Of a stretch of DNA of 64,000 nt, positions 1 through 12,219 are shown one piece after another. Origin of the DNA: Hyparrhenia diplandra (Eukaryota; Streptophyta; Magnoliopsida; Poales; Poaceae); NCBI GenBank assembly GCA_015847255.1, contig JADLZK010013183.1:95375-159374 (forward strand), in the 5' to 3' direction. Numbering within the stretch: position 1 is the stretch's first letter; each line of letters starts with the position of its first letter. Both the position numbers and the translations under genes were made by a program. Below the pieces are notes generated by a model. It made no database searches. It was not told the origin of the DNA and saw only the letters and a list, made by a program, of their open reading frames with translations.

Positions 1-113
1 CTAATCACGTGGCCTAATGTTCCCCCAGAGCTGACCAGTTTTTATCCTGCAAGTCTGCAATACCGCAACCGCAATTCAGCAACTGTAAACGTGCAGCGGC
101 TTGATTGCCTCGT
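1..113. other. Left-edge sequence, no feature recognised
   Basis: Unique-looking AT/GC-mixed sequence before the minisatellite. I see no coding signature. Confidence 0.3.
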
Positions 114-479
114 GATGGATGGATCCTGACTTTTGTTCCTGAACTGTACGATGGATGTATGGATCCTGACTTTGGCGATGGCAAATATTTCTAATCTTTT
201 TTCCCACTCTCTCCATCACATCACATTTAATACACCAAAAGATATATGTTTGGAGTATAAAATGTAGGTAAAAAATAACTAATTACACGCTTTTAGATAT
301 GCATTCATGGCATCGATTCTTTTGGCCTGAATTCTTTCATGGTAGGATAATATTTACCACAAACAAACTTAAACGCTGCACATCGGTTCAAATTCTAACT
401 ACAAACGGTCCAACCATTCCAAATATTTGCCATCTAAACAAGGCCTTTGTTCTGAATTGTAATGATGGATGGATCCTGA
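114..479. repeat. Short minisatellite split by a MITE
   Basis: A motif of the form gatggatggatcctga recurs at 114-130, 150-170 and 463-479. The stretch between copies (tgttcctgaactgtac against tgttctgaattgtaat) is also similar, which gives units of about 36-40 bp. The third unit is separated from the second by the MITE at 174-445, so the array predates that insertion. Confidence 0.6.
174..445 (+). mobile_element. MITE, family A copy 1 (3-bp TSD TTT)
   Basis: The element ends in caaggcc and has inverted inner termini (gatggcaaatattt on the left, aaatatttgccatc on the right). The sequence TTT lies on both sides (171-173 and 446-448). It aligns along most of its length with the copy at 47622-47890. 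The left terminus appears to have lost about 8 bp, because ggc runs directly into gatggc where the other copy has ggccttgtttagatggc. There is no coding capacity. The short length and TIRs fit a non-autonomous DNA transposon; the superfamily is not certain. Confidence 0.75.
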
Positions 480-483
480 ATTC

Positions 484-1220
484 GTGAAGCTACTATCTTT
501 GCGGTGACCCTAAATCACTGTATTTCACATTCAGTAGTTCCCCAATGACCGGGAGGTAGAAAGGGAGCGTTGAGCGTTGCAGCGCACCGGCGAAACACAG
601 AGCGCCACTGTCACCCAGCAGTGCCGTTGGACACTTGGACCCGGCCGTGATCACCGGTCAGCGTGCGCGCTCACCACTAGCAAAATCAGTAGTGGTCGAC
701 TGACGACAAAGCTGGTGCTTGGTTGGGCAGCGGCAGAGAAGCTTTACCATGGATCGTGTGTGCGGGGCTGGAGTGGGAGAGAGATCATTACGGGCTCGGA
801 AAGGAGGCGCCTTCCCCTTGTATTCTGCTGGGTTTTTAGGCTATCGTGATCGTGGCTTGATGAATTTTTGTACTTTGCTGCTCTTGGTTTCACTCCATTC
901 TTGACCACGAAATGATCAGCCTACTAGATGGCCCATTAGGATTTTGGAGGTTACTGGAGGCCAGAGCTGATAATGTGATGTGCTGTAGGCCGTGCAGTAG
1001 TCTATGTAAAGAGGCCCAAAAGTAGCGTGGTCCAGAGCTTTTTCGGCCCATGTTGATGACTAATATAAGCCCAATGATGAATTGCTTACGCGCGGTTCGG
1101 CCAGGCCCCGACTCACCTTTTTAGCACGACAGGTAGTTCTCCAAGAACAAAGCTGAAACCGGCGTAAAAAATACAGGTGTTTCGTGTTTGGCAGAATTCA
1201 AAGCTTCTATAACCGTCTAA
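484..1220. other. Intergenic, nothing recognised
   Basis: Mixed composition with a GC-richer patch at about 560-830. Short open frames here have no recognisable domain. I see no gene or named repeat. Confidence 0.3.
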
Positions 1221-2352
1221 GAGGGTGTTTGGCATGGCTCCAGAGCTGAACTCCAGGCCGTGAGTTGGGCTGGCCTACTAAACACCCCAACTCCACAACT
1301 TCCGTGGAGCGGCCCTAAACTCCTGAAATTGTAGTGCAAATGGATCTGAGTTTTTGGAAAGCACCTCCTTTCACGCTCCGTAAATGGTCAATATAAAACT
1401 GGACATGGAGTTGATGGATAATTACCCACCAATGCCATCGATAAGTGGAAAATAACGGTTCGATCTATTCTATTTGCTCGCAGACTCCATCGGCACCTCC
1501 CCTTCCCGCGAGCGCCTCCCATGTCCGCGCCGCGAGCGCCTCCCATGTCCGTGAGCTCCACCCCCGCCGCCGGGCCCCTCGCCGGACCCACGCTGCCTCC
1601 CCTACCCGTGAGGCCCTCCCCCGACTCTACCCCACGGCCGGCCTCCATTCCCCATCGACGGCGAGCACGAGCGTGCCCCTCCAGCGAAGAGCTTGGGCCC
1701 GCGGCGCGCATGGAGCAGGTCGAGGCGAGCGTGCCCACCATCGAAGAGCTCGGGCTCGCCGGTATCGAGGGGCAGCCGATGTCGACATGCACTGCGACCG
1801 CGCCCCCGCCCATCCATCCGTCGAGGAGGTGCGCCGCGCCCTTGGCGTCTCCGACGACGATGCGTCTGCGGCCGCATCCATGGAGGTGAAGAACTCCGCC
1901 CGTAGCACCGCACGCTCTGCCTCTATCCCCCGACGCAGCTGGTAGCTCCTCTTCCCCACGCGGCCCGTGAGCTCCGCCGATGCCGCCCACGCAGTCCGCC
2001 TCCCCAACGCCGCCATGAGCTCCCCATCCGCCCTTCCAGCGAGATCCACAAGGGCCCTCGTCGCGGGGCCGGCCATGGGGTAGCTAGATCCTGAGCGCCC
2101 TCGTCCTCGGTGTCGGGGTGGACGCGCGATGATGTACTCCGCCCGAACCCACGATAGCGACGGAGGCTATCCCGTGCGCGATGTTGGGGAAGAAGAGGAA
2201 AGTTAAACTGACAGGTGGGACCCACACGGAAGATGGAGCTGCTAGCCAAACACCCCAATTTGAGACTGAGTTTTGGGTGGAGCTGGCTCCAACCTGAGAG
2301 TTTTTGAGGTGAGCTGTTCCAACCTGGAGTTGGAGCCATGCCAAATACAGTG
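1221..2352. mobile_element. TIR DNA transposon with GC-rich core
   Basis: The left end (gtgtttggcatggctcc, from 1224) is matched inversely by the right end (ggagccatgccaaatac, 2332-2347), giving inverted termini of at least 16 bp. Between AT-rich subterminal zones lies a GC-rich core at about 1480-2110. That core contains direct repeats, for example gcgagcgcctcccatgtccg at about 1508 and again at about 1532. The core has open frames in several phases but none resembles a known family. The layout fits a MULE or hAT-like non-autonomous element, possibly carrying captured GC-rich host DNA. No convincing target duplication was found. Confidence 0.55.
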
Positions 2353-3457
2353 TTTGACCATTTCCACAAGGGTTAACTGTCCAAATACCGCTCTCTTTTT
2401 TTACCATTGCCAATTCCTTCAATTCGACATTCAACCTGCTCGCCACATTCCTCGTTGACTCCCGTACACAATTACCATCGTCAGCAGGGGCATCGATGGA
2501 GACAGAGCTTAGCCAACCGTGATCTGCTGCAGGCCTTCAGCTATATACTGTACTACAGTTAAAGCACATTATAAAGAATTCAGAGTATACTACCAATCTG
2601 TTTGTCTTAGATCGAACGATGTACCGAGCTCTATTAGAAAGCACGTCTTGCAAAAAGCATGGGAAGCTTGGGGCAATCGACATAGAAGTGCCACCTAAAT
2701 CAACAATCCACAAAGTCACTATACTTAACACGTAAGGCATCTTCTGGACTTGCATAGCACGTCGGCATGCTACATGTACCGGAGCTATAAACACAGATTC
2801 TGTTGTCTGAATACTGTCAGTTAACCGTTGAAGACTTTGGACTCCAGTCCACGGTAAATGTTCCAAACCGCCGTCTACCACGTTGGATACGGGACAGTTT
2901 TTATTTTATTTTTATTGATCTGCCCAATTGATTCCACGCTCCATTTTAGTGCCAGGCTGCCAGCTGCAAGAAATAAAAAAGAGTGCCAGAGACAGTGAGA
3001 GTGTTGGGCTCCATGGTGACATGCCGAGATCAGATCGAGGCGAGGAGCCAATCCCTCATTCACACAACAATATATAGTATATATATTTTCCGAAATATTA
3101 AGCATTGAGCATGACTATACATTCCTGGTCAAATTTGCTGCTGCTGCTACTACAAGAAAAGATTATAGTACAAAATATAGTGTACAGTATGTAGCCCGTC
3201 AACTGGTACAAACTTCAACATTCACGGCGCCCAATCTGCAGCAGAGTCACGAGCATGCAATTCATCGTACACGGATCCACACTATCTGATTCTGTTGTAA
3301 TGAGTGTAAATTTACAACTAGAGACGCAGTAGCACAACTCGAGACTACGCGTAGTAATCTTTAGGGAGCGAGCAAAATTCCTCACACAAAGAATTTGGAA
3401 GATGGAAAAAAAACCTGTAAAAAGAATGATCAATTTGCTCTGCTGCACAAGCTAAGA
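2353..3457. other. Intergenic, 3' flank of the first GT47 gene
   Basis: AT-rich sequence lying downstream of the minus-strand GT47 stop codon, probably containing its 3' UTR near 3300-3457. I see nothing else that I can name. Confidence 0.3.
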
Positions 3458-4893
3458 TCACGTCGCCCGCCATCTCGGGCGCTGCTCGGCGACCCGCCGT
3501 AGCATGCCGTCGACCATGACGTCCACGGCGTCCTTCATGCCGCCGCCGAGGCCCTCCCCGTCCGCCGCGGAGTACACCAGACCCGGGATCATGTTCACCA
3601 CGCGCTTCCGCATGAGCCGCACCCGCGACTCCGGGATAGCCGCCAGCACGCCGCGCACCGTGAGGTTCCCCGCGCGGAGCTGGTCGCGGTCGATGAACAC
3701 GGACCACTCCCCTCGCGCCCGTCCACGGGCAGGTACCACCCGTACTGCCGGTACGCGCTCCGCCGCCAGAAAAGCACGGGGACGGCGCCCGCCACCAGGC
3801 AGTCGAACAGCGAGCGCCGCGTGAAGCTGTCCCCGCGCGGCTGCAGGCAGAACCTGGCGCCCATGAAGAGCTCCATGACGAGCGCGTTGTTCTTGATGCA
3901 CCTGCCCTCGGCGCAGTCCAGCGTGCCGCAGGCGGCGGCCCCGGCCGCCTGGCACTCCTCCAGCAGCAGCGCTCGGAAGTCGCCCTTGATGGCCGACCGC
4001 GGCGGGCCGGCGAAGGCGAAGAGCCTGGGCCGCGGGCGCCGCGCGACGTACCCGCTGCCACGCGCGCACGTCGGCGGCGGTGCGCGGGTGGAACCCGGTC
4101 GGGTACGGGATGCCGACGTCCATGCCGTCCCAGGGGTCGCGCTCGATGACGAGGCGGGTGACGTTGGCCACCCCGGGCATGGTGAGGAAGCCGCTGCCCC
4201 ACCCGGCGTCCGTGGTGCGGCGGAAGTCCCACGTGATGCGGCCCAGCGCGATGAAGTGGTCCCAGCCGTGGGACCGCCGGTACCACGGCTGCGCGTGGAG
4301 CCACGACAGCAGCGCGACGCAGTCCCTGTCCCTGTCGGCGCCGGTGGCGTTGGCCGCCCAGAGGTGGCGGCCCACGGCGAGCCCCGCGTAGAACGGCACG
4401 AAGAACGCCGCGGCGCGCGCCGGGTCCGTCGTGCGGCAGCGGTGGGAGAGCAGGCGGCGGTGCACGATGTGCTCCAGCGCGAACTGGTCGGACGCGTACC
4501 ACGCCCCGAGCAGCTGTTGCGGCAGGAGCGACGACAGGTTGGTCGCGCCCGCAGGGAACCCGAGCCCGTCGTTGGCGAGGTAGGGGCACAGCGAGTACAT
4601 GGGCGCCAGGGCGTCGCACATCCCGAGCAGGTCCTCGTTGAAGGCCGCGGGGAGGTCGTAGACGTACACGAGGCCGCCGCCGCAGCGCGAATCATTCTCG
4701 TCTTGGCGCGTCGGCTCCGACGCCAGCACCGGCACGGCGGCGGCGGAGGCCGAGGCCGGGGTGGCAGGGGGGCGCACTGCGCGGAAGGCGAGGAAGACGA
4801 GGAGCTGAAGGGCGAAGAAGCCGAGCAGGAGGAGCACGACGAACCGCGGGCGGCGGGCGGCCGGATTTGATGCTCGGGGCGGGCCAGCGCCAT
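3458..4893 (-). CDS. GT47 exostosin-family glycosyltransferase, MUR3/KATAMARI1-like (frame-disrupted)
   Basis: Probable Golgi type II membrane glycosyltransferase of family GT47 (exostosin domain, PF03016), in the clade that includes xyloglucan galactosyltransferases. A short N-terminus starting MALARPEH is followed by a membrane anchor at about residues 17-38 (VVLLLLGFFALQLLVFLAF). The exostosin domain then runs from LVYVYDLP (about 74) through YPTGFHPRT (about 265) and GDSFTRRSLFDC (about 352) to AVPVLFW. Three 1-nt indels break the frame: a missing base near 4870-4890, an extra base in the CCC at 4051-4053, and a missing base in the CCCC at 3709-3712. Corrected, the frame has 479 codons in one exon, a normal size for the family. 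Start 4893 is chosen because it lies just before the anchor. The donor and acceptor sugars cannot be told from sequence; xyloglucan galactosylation is inferred from family only. Confidence 0.85.
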
Positions 4894-5589
4894 GAGCGCT
4901 GCGACGGGGGGGCGAATCGATCCAGGGCTTAACTGGAGGGAGCCGGATCGCGCGTCGGCGTGGGTGGCGATTTGGTTGATGGATCCGTAGCGGCGGCGGC
5001 ACGCCGGCCCGGGACCAGAATGTGCGGCGTGGTAAGGCGGAGGCGCAGGATTGGTGGATGGAGATCTTGGTGCGGACTGCTGTCTTTTGCCAGTAAACTA
5101 GTGCAGAAACGGGAAAGCACAGCGGCGGCTTTCCGTCACGGTTTGTTCGGCGATGCCGTGGACAACGGGACGGGAGGAACGTGTGTTGTGTTGCTGTTGC
5201 CTCGCGCTCTGCAGCGGCAGAACCGCCCAAGAGACTTCAGATAGACTCCAGCAGTCGGGTCGTCACGCTTAAATTGCGTAGTCTGCGCCGGAGGCGGTGA
5301 ACGTGAGTTGATTGAGCGTATCATCGTGCATGTGTATGGGTCACCTTCTCTTGCGTGTAGCAATAGTGGTGGCATTGTGGGCATGCACCAACTTTATTTT
5401 ATTAAGTTTGTTGGTGCCATTTCAATAATAAGTCATAAATATATCATACATCACATGAGTACAAAAATGATGTGCTAATCTCCAAGCGCATAGTGATTTT
5501 GGCGTTTTTCTTAGAGCGTCTCCATATTTATAAACTAAAAACAGCACCCCCTAATTACCTGTTTAACTGGCCCTCATATTTTCAGTTGT
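4894..5589. other. 5' flank of the first GT47 gene
   Basis: GC-rich up to about 5250, then AT-rich. It presumably holds the promoter and 5' UTR of the minus-strand GT47 gene. The upstream open frame has no domain and is not taken as coding. Confidence 0.3.
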
Positions 5590-5824
5590 TATCTAAGTTT
5601 TAAATTATAAATCGTTTGATTTTTTTCAACCCGGGTATGACCACTGCCTTATTAAAAAATCTCAAAATATCACTACTTTTTTTGTTATGGTACACTATAT
5701 TAACAAAATATCCTTAAGAATGACTTAAATTTGACTATTTTTGCACAAATTTTTAAAAATAAGACAAGCGTTTAAACTTGGGTTGAAAAGGTCAAACAAA
5801 TTATAAATTGAAATGGAGGGAGTA
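5590..5824. mobile_element. Stowaway-like MITE
   Basis: The right end is the classic aaatggagggagta. The inner right sequence (gggttgaaaaggtcaaacaaattataa) is the inverse of ttataaatcgtttgatttttttcaaccc at 5606-5634. The outermost left end is degraded. It is AT-rich and non-coding, and the length and terminus fit the Stowaway (mariner-related) group. Confidence 0.6.
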
Positions 5825-7055
5825 GTATACAACCTAAAAACAAGCACCATATACTAATTTCTCTCTAGTTGCAATATGTTGAACCTCTATGTCGTGTTTT
5901 GCCTCCACAATTTAACATAGCATTACGGCGTGCCCACATATGCTCGGCCAAATCCTCGACGGAGTCTCTCATGCATGATGCCTGGTCCAATCTTTTAATT
6001 AATAATATCATATATCATCATGTATCTTCAAGGGCTCACTCAACGCAAGTGGATCATGCCGTTGGTACCTCTACTCACCAACTTGATCATGCTCAATTTG
6101 CTCATTTTCAATGACAAGTATATTCCTCATGCAAACGCTACGACAACACTCATGGTAGATGCCTACGCCCATGCTAAAAACAAATTCATATATAATGTTT
6201 GATTGATTAATTATAAGAATCGAGCTTAGCATTTTAAAAAGTAATATTATTTTAAATATATATAAAAATACAAAAATATTGGACAAAAATAACGGATATA
6301 CAAATGCAAAAGCAAGATGCACTAACATCGTCGAAGTCATAGCGGATATTGTTATATAAAAAAAAAGAAGTCATAGCGGATACCTTGAGCGCTTTGAGCA
6401 AGCGGACTCGGATGGAGGAAGGATTAACCGCTGTTTGGGCCTTTGACTCTTTTGTTTGTATATGTGGCCCCAGTTTTGAGTGAGCCCATTAGCTAAGGCC
6501 ATCAGCTCTACTTTGGTCATTCCAATCGTGGAACAGTCCATGATTCTGTTGGGCTGTGAATCCAAATCCATGATGAGACCACGTGGCCCGTGATCATCCT
6601 TGAACTCTATTTAGGCCCCCTTTGGCCTTTGGACTGTACTACGTGTAAGATAGGAAAAACATATATAGTATTGAAAATTCATAAACAATCCGCAGTACCC
6701 TGTTCAATTTTAGTCCATGCTCCTACAGCAGTAGATGGTGAAAAAAAATCACCAACTGGGCAGCAATTCAGAGGAATGCATCTAATGATCTAAGCTCGAT
6801 TCTCATTCCAGTTGCGCTTCAATCAATAGGGATCAACATCTTGAACACATAAATTCAGTTCTCACAAGAACAAAGAAACTTTTGTTTTCCAAACAAAGTT
6901 CGAGAGGTCCATTAACAATCTGCACTGCCATACCTTGAACAGTTGAAACCTCAAACTTCGGGGGTAAAAAAGAAATCATAGTACCACATGGCCACTCCAA
7001 TATAGTAAATAAGTGCTTATAGTTCTTCGAGATAGGATTAGCCAAGCACAGTAGT
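5825..7055. other. AT-rich intergenic, nothing recognised
   Basis: No convincing gene. Short open frames lack domains, and no clear repeat termini were seen. Confidence 0.3.
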
Positions 7056-7090
7056 GCTCCATCGGTTTCTAATTATAAGTCGCTTTGAAT
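7056..7090 (+). mobile_element. Left remnant of an interrupted Stowaway-like MITE
   Basis: The sequence ctccatcggtttctaatt followed by ataagtcgctttgaatt matches the usual left end of a Stowaway-like MITE. The expected rest does not follow. An inverted match (aattaaagcaacttatag) lies at about 25387-25404, on the far side of the repeat block. This suggests the MITE was split by the insertion of that block. Confidence 0.45.
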
Positions 7091-8162
7091 TGGTTGCGCT
7101 TAGCGCTAGGACGTCCCATGGCCATCCGCCCATCTGGACGGTCCTAGCAGAGCCCACGAACGCCAAAAATAATGAAGGCCCAACACACTTTAGTCACGTG
7201 CCTTCCCCGCCCCCCAAACCCAACGATCCCGACGCCCAACTAAGCCCGCCCCCCGCCCCCGCATCCAAGATGACGCAGCCAGCAACCGGCGCCGGCGGGC
7301 GTTTCTCAGACGGGCGCAGCGCAAAGACCGCCGAGCGCCGAACTCCGCGCTGCCTCTTCACCCGCCACCGACCTCCTCCCCGATCTAGTACGACGGCAGG
7401 TTTCCCTGGGCGGCACAGACCGCCAGCGCTTAGCACCGCCAAGCTCCGAGCAACGCACGGCCACCATCTTCCCCAGCGGCAAAAAGTACGATGAGTCCCC
7501 CGAACTCCCTCTTCTCTCGAAATCACATCCCTATGGCTCTCCAACAAAGACCCTCCCCTCCCCCAACCCCCTCAAGCCTCCTCTCCAATTCGATTGAATT
7601 TTTGTGAAATCGCATCTCTCGAATTCTTTGAAGGCAAAGAAAGCCGAGAAGCCCCCAATGTTGTGCCCTCATATATTACATGGGATCGAAGTTCCCCAGG
7701 AGAAACATCCATATGCCCGCCACCCCTCCCATTGTTGCAGGAGGATTCAATGAATTTGTTCTATTAGGCTCAAGGAGATGGAGCCGCCGCCGCCCAGACC
7801 ATCCATGGCGTGTCCGAGGTAATGAAATAGAAGATTGGAAAATGCAACATGTGGTTAGTGAACATGAAAAATTATGGTTAGCAAAGTATTCCAACATGTG
7901 TTTTAACCTTGGGTTGGGATTATGTGCTTACGTAACATGAAACATTATAGTAAGTGTGGAAATTTACCGTGTTTATTTGATCTAGTCCATGGTTACAAAG
8001 AGCATAATCTTTCTCGTTTTGTAGCAATGAAACATAGGATTATAGCATGTGAAACATCTACTCATGCAGTTCAGAACATTGTTATATGGCGCAGGATGTT
8101 GATAGTGCCAATATGCAACAAATGACATTTGTTGGACCGCCACAAAAAGTCGCAACCTCGCT

Positions 8163-11100
8163 TGTAACACCCCGTGTGTTACTTACCGCTTAAGTCTTGG
8201 ATTAGACAAAATTAAGTTTATTTTATGTTTTTGATCCTAAGTGTGATGTTGGATGATGGTTTGATAGTATAGGTTGGGAATCTGAAATTTGAATCAAATT
8301 CAAGTTTGAATTGAACTCCTAAAAACCCTAATTTCCATTCTTTCTTTACCCCTTTTCTTTTTATTCAAAATTTATAAAGAATTTGGGTATGGTTATTAAA
8401 GCAATTTTGTAGAGTTTTCAAAGTTGAACAAAGTTGGTGTTTTGAGTTTTCAAAGTTTAAAAAAAATTTAGAGTAATTTTGAAAATACCAAACTTAGGGT
8501 TTTGTCCCTTTTTGATTTAAAAATCATATTTCAAAATCTAAGCAAAATTTGCAAAAACTTTCAAAACCTAGTTTGTAGATCTTGTTGAGATGAACAAAAG
8601 TCATGTACAAAGTTTTTCAAGTTGTTACATGATTTTAAAAGTAATTTTAAATTCAAATTTCAAAATTTTGAACTGCATTTCAAAAAGTCCTATTTAGAGG
8701 CCGAATTTGAAAATCTTCCAATTGTGAAAATTGTAGATCTTGAAAAAATTAGGCTAAGTCACTTTTTGGAGTTTTTGAAGATCAGTTCAAATTTTGGGAG
8801 AATTTGATCAAATTCAAAAGTTAGGGTTAGAAGGCTACAAAGCATACTGGGATCATCGGATCGCCCATGCCGCCCGGTCGCCGGACCGCCGTGGCTTGTC
8901 TCGACGTTTCGGCCGCCCTCGCTGCCACCGGTCACCGGGCGAAGTTCGCGAAGACGAGAGCCACGCCCCGACCCTCCTTTGCCTTGTAAAGCACCGGGTC
9001 GGCCACCTTTTTTCTCCTTTTTCCAACCCACCACCGCCGGAACCATCTCTCCTCCGCCGCTTTGCTCCGTCGCCGCCGAGTCTCCTCTCGTCTAGTTTGA
9101 CCGCGCCACCACCTTCGCATCACTCTTGTGTTCCTTGTGAGCCCGTCAGAGCATCCTCTTTTCGGCCACGGCCGGCGCGCCCACTTTTTCCACTACGGCA
9201 GCCGCCCAGAGCTCGTCGCCGCCGCTAGACCTTTCCGTGAGACTCTCATCTTCCTTTTTGTTGTTGCCGCGCCCTTCAAGCCGTGATCGGGTCGGCTCAC
9301 CGTTTTGCCGTAAGAAGTCCAAAAAGCGATAGAACGCCGCTGCCGCCGAGAGCGCCGCCGCGGCCGCCATCACCGTTGGCCACCTACTTCCACCGCACCT
9401 TGGCCTCAACCACCTTGCCATTCAAGTCTGTGGTGAGTTCCTAATCGTGTTCGTGCCCTTTGTTTGATCTCTACCATGCCGTAGTTTCTGAACGGCGTTG
9501 CCGACGCAGTGCCGCCTCTCGCCGCCGCCGCCGCCGCAAGGACCCGCCCCCGAGGGACGGTTTGGGTTCGGTTAGGTTAGGGCTTTGGTCGCCTAGACGC
9601 CAGCAGGTTGGTGCCGCGCCAACTTCGCCGAGAAGGCTCGGTGATGTGCTCCACCGCCGCCCGCCGCCGCCGTGGGCCGCTTCCCTTTCGGGCTGGCTAA
9701 GGACCTGGAAAAACGAGAATAGAAGAAATGATGGGGGCCTAGATGTAAAGTCCATGACTCAAGGGAATAGTGCCAAATAGTGTTTGGGGCTGATTTGTAA
9801 TTTTATAAAAGCCTAAGGTCCTTTCTCGCAATTTTTGACGGGCCGGGCTTTGGTGTCGCTCGCGTTGGGCCTCTGTTTCCTTCCGCCGCGCGCCGGTGCG
9901 CGCATGACCATGTCAGCAGCAGGATCGGGCCACTTTGAGCCCGAAGTTTTTTTTTTTTTTTTTTAAATGTGTTTTATCAATTAGTATTTGTTTGAATAGT
10001 GTCGATTCTTGTGAATTTCATATAAATTCAAGTTTAGCTTTAAAAATTTTGAAAATTTTTGTAGAAGCTTCTTATGAGTATATGAATCCATGAAAAATTT
10101 GAAACTTTGAATTTGAATAGTTTTTGCATGATTTAAAAATACAAATTTTAATTGAAAAATGCATCTTCCTTGATTTTTAATAATTATTTTATTTATCCAA
10201 AAATCATGAAAATTATTTTGATACTGTTTTATGATGTGACCTACTTGTTTAAAAAGTTTGGGGTCATTTTGAAATGTTTAAATTATTTTTCTATATTATG
10301 CTTTATTTTATTTATTAGGAAGGTGAGTGTTTAGAGTTTAATGACTTAGGTTTGATGTGTGATTTGGGATTGCTTTGTGAATCTTGGATCATACCATAAT
10401 CAAATGGTCCTTGAGAACTCCTTAGGCAATGGTGATGATATCTTTAGAGTAGTTCAACAAGTTGGTTTTATTGGGTTGCAACTTTATCGTGAAGGAAAGT
10501 TGTACTCAAGTTGTTTGTCGTTTCATGCATCATCAAGCATCATGTTTACCATTCCAATATGTTGAGCATACGTTATTAATTTACGTGTAGTGAACGAGAG
10601 TGATGTGGTTTGCGAAGATCGAGCTTTGGGAGAAGGTGTATCCACCGTAGGTGAAGGTGTCAAGATTAACTTTGGTGATCCAGATTTGGAATCTAACTTT
10701 TCCCTCGCAACACGGGCAAGCCCCTGAGCATAAACCCTTCTCTCGTTTTATAAATGTTTTATTCACCTTAAGTCTAGTGTAATGTGCATTAGGTTAATAA
10801 GAGTTGGTTGATACCGTTGTCGCATGATTACCTTGATCTACGCTATTCCGTAATTTATCCCACTAGTATGAATAGGTCGTTTTTCTCTAATGCTTAGTAA
10901 TGCTTAGAGATGCTCGGTAGAAGTCGAATGATGGCTTCATCGTTCGCGAGATATAGGTTTTATCTTTGTTCCTCCCGGCTTTGGAAAAAGAGAACACCCC
11001 GATGGTGGTTCATGAGAATACATATGGTAGTGATGAATTTGAGATCTGGACGGGACGTAGGTTGAAAGCCTCTGGGATACCTAGGCGTGCTTGTCCCGTG

Positions 11101-12204
11101 TTGGTCGTTTAAGGACCGTCCGTTGTTTGGCTTGTTAAGTTCGGGACTTTTGAACGCAAGTACGCCCGAGGCCTTTCGGCAAAGGCACGGTACGCCGGTT
11201 GTCACCCCCGTGTCGGGCCGACCCTAACTAGCCACATACTCCGAAGTCGGATCTCGGTGGAGCCAAATCGAATGGCAACCACGCACCGGGAGTGGAGAGA
11301 TGGCGGGAGTAGCGTGTACCCACCCTCTTTGGTCAAACCGTCATTAGGACGGGTAGGGAGGTGGGGGTACTGTGCTCGGTGGCGCAGCCTCGCTCCCCGC
11401 TTTGGACAAATCTGAAAGAAGGTTGATATATGCAAGCTTAAGTGCTACATATGTCGTGTGGTTAGGGATCCCCCACTGGGTATAATCGGTTCATGAATCG
11501 TTGCTTCACGGTTATGGAGACCCGTTCTTCCGCCCATTCATCGTAGTAATTGAAGAAATAAGGTTACTCATGGTTATGAAAGAAAAAGAGATGCAGAGAT
11601 AATTTGAGATGTGTTGTTTAAAAGTGTTTGAGATAGAAACAGGTGCAAATCTTGCTTTATTTAGGCTCCAATAAAATTTATGCTAAAGATATTGAAAGTA
11701 AGGATCCACTTGTAGTAAGCTTTTCTCGCAAACTTCCCCTTTTCTAGCTTTACTTCCCTTAAGCCAAAGATATCCTTGGAGTCTTTTCTTTTTGTCGGAT
11801 AAGTCTTATGAGTACATTGTGTACTCGTGGTTTGTTAACCCTTGTTGCAGGTGTGTTGACTCGTCGGCCGTTAACCAAGGTTGTGTCGGTGGGCTCGACA
11901 TGACTTGATGTCTCCTTTAGTTATACTCATCTTCCGCAAATTAAGTTAAGTTTACTCAAAAGTAACTTGCTCATATTTTGTAAAATTATGTTATTATTCT
12001 TCCGCACTCGATCTATATTTTTGTAACAAATGTTGTAATGTTGTAGCTACTCCTTTGTTGATCCCGGTATGAGAATGGTGTAATCGGGGTTTCCGATGAC
12101 ACCCGACAAAGCTTCTTAAGTTATTGGGTGCATCTCGCACATATCGCCGAGGTCTTTGGGACAAAGACAAAAGTGTGTGGGCCAAAGAATTAGGAGGTTC
12201 TCAC
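8163..12204 (+). repeat. 5' LTR
   Basis: Begins tgtaacaccccgtgtg and ends ggttctcac. The first part (about 8280-8830) is AT-rich, with many gaatttgaa/ttcaaa words. A GC-rich block lies at about 8850-9960, followed by a second AT-rich part. It matches 14953-19000 end to end with scattered small indels. Confidence 0.85.
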
Positions 12205-12208
12205 GTAA

Positions 12209-12219
12209 TGGTATCGAGC
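12209..12219 (+). promoter_or_regulatory. Primer-binding site (initiator Met tRNA type)
   Basis: The sequence tggtatcgagc lies 4 nt past the end of the 5' LTR. It equals the standard plant tRNA-iMet primer site tggtatcagagc with one A missing. Confidence 0.75.

Noticed and set aside
3821..4870. Long plus-strand open frame opposite the first GT47 gene
   Set aside because: It is the antisense shadow of a GC-rich gene. The translation has no domain, while the minus strand has clear GT47 motifs.
4894..5230. Upstream in-frame extension of the first GT47 gene
   Set aside because: The extra N-terminus is low-quality Arg/Pro/Ser sequence. The ATG at 4893 sits just before the membrane anchor as in relatives, once one missing base is allowed.
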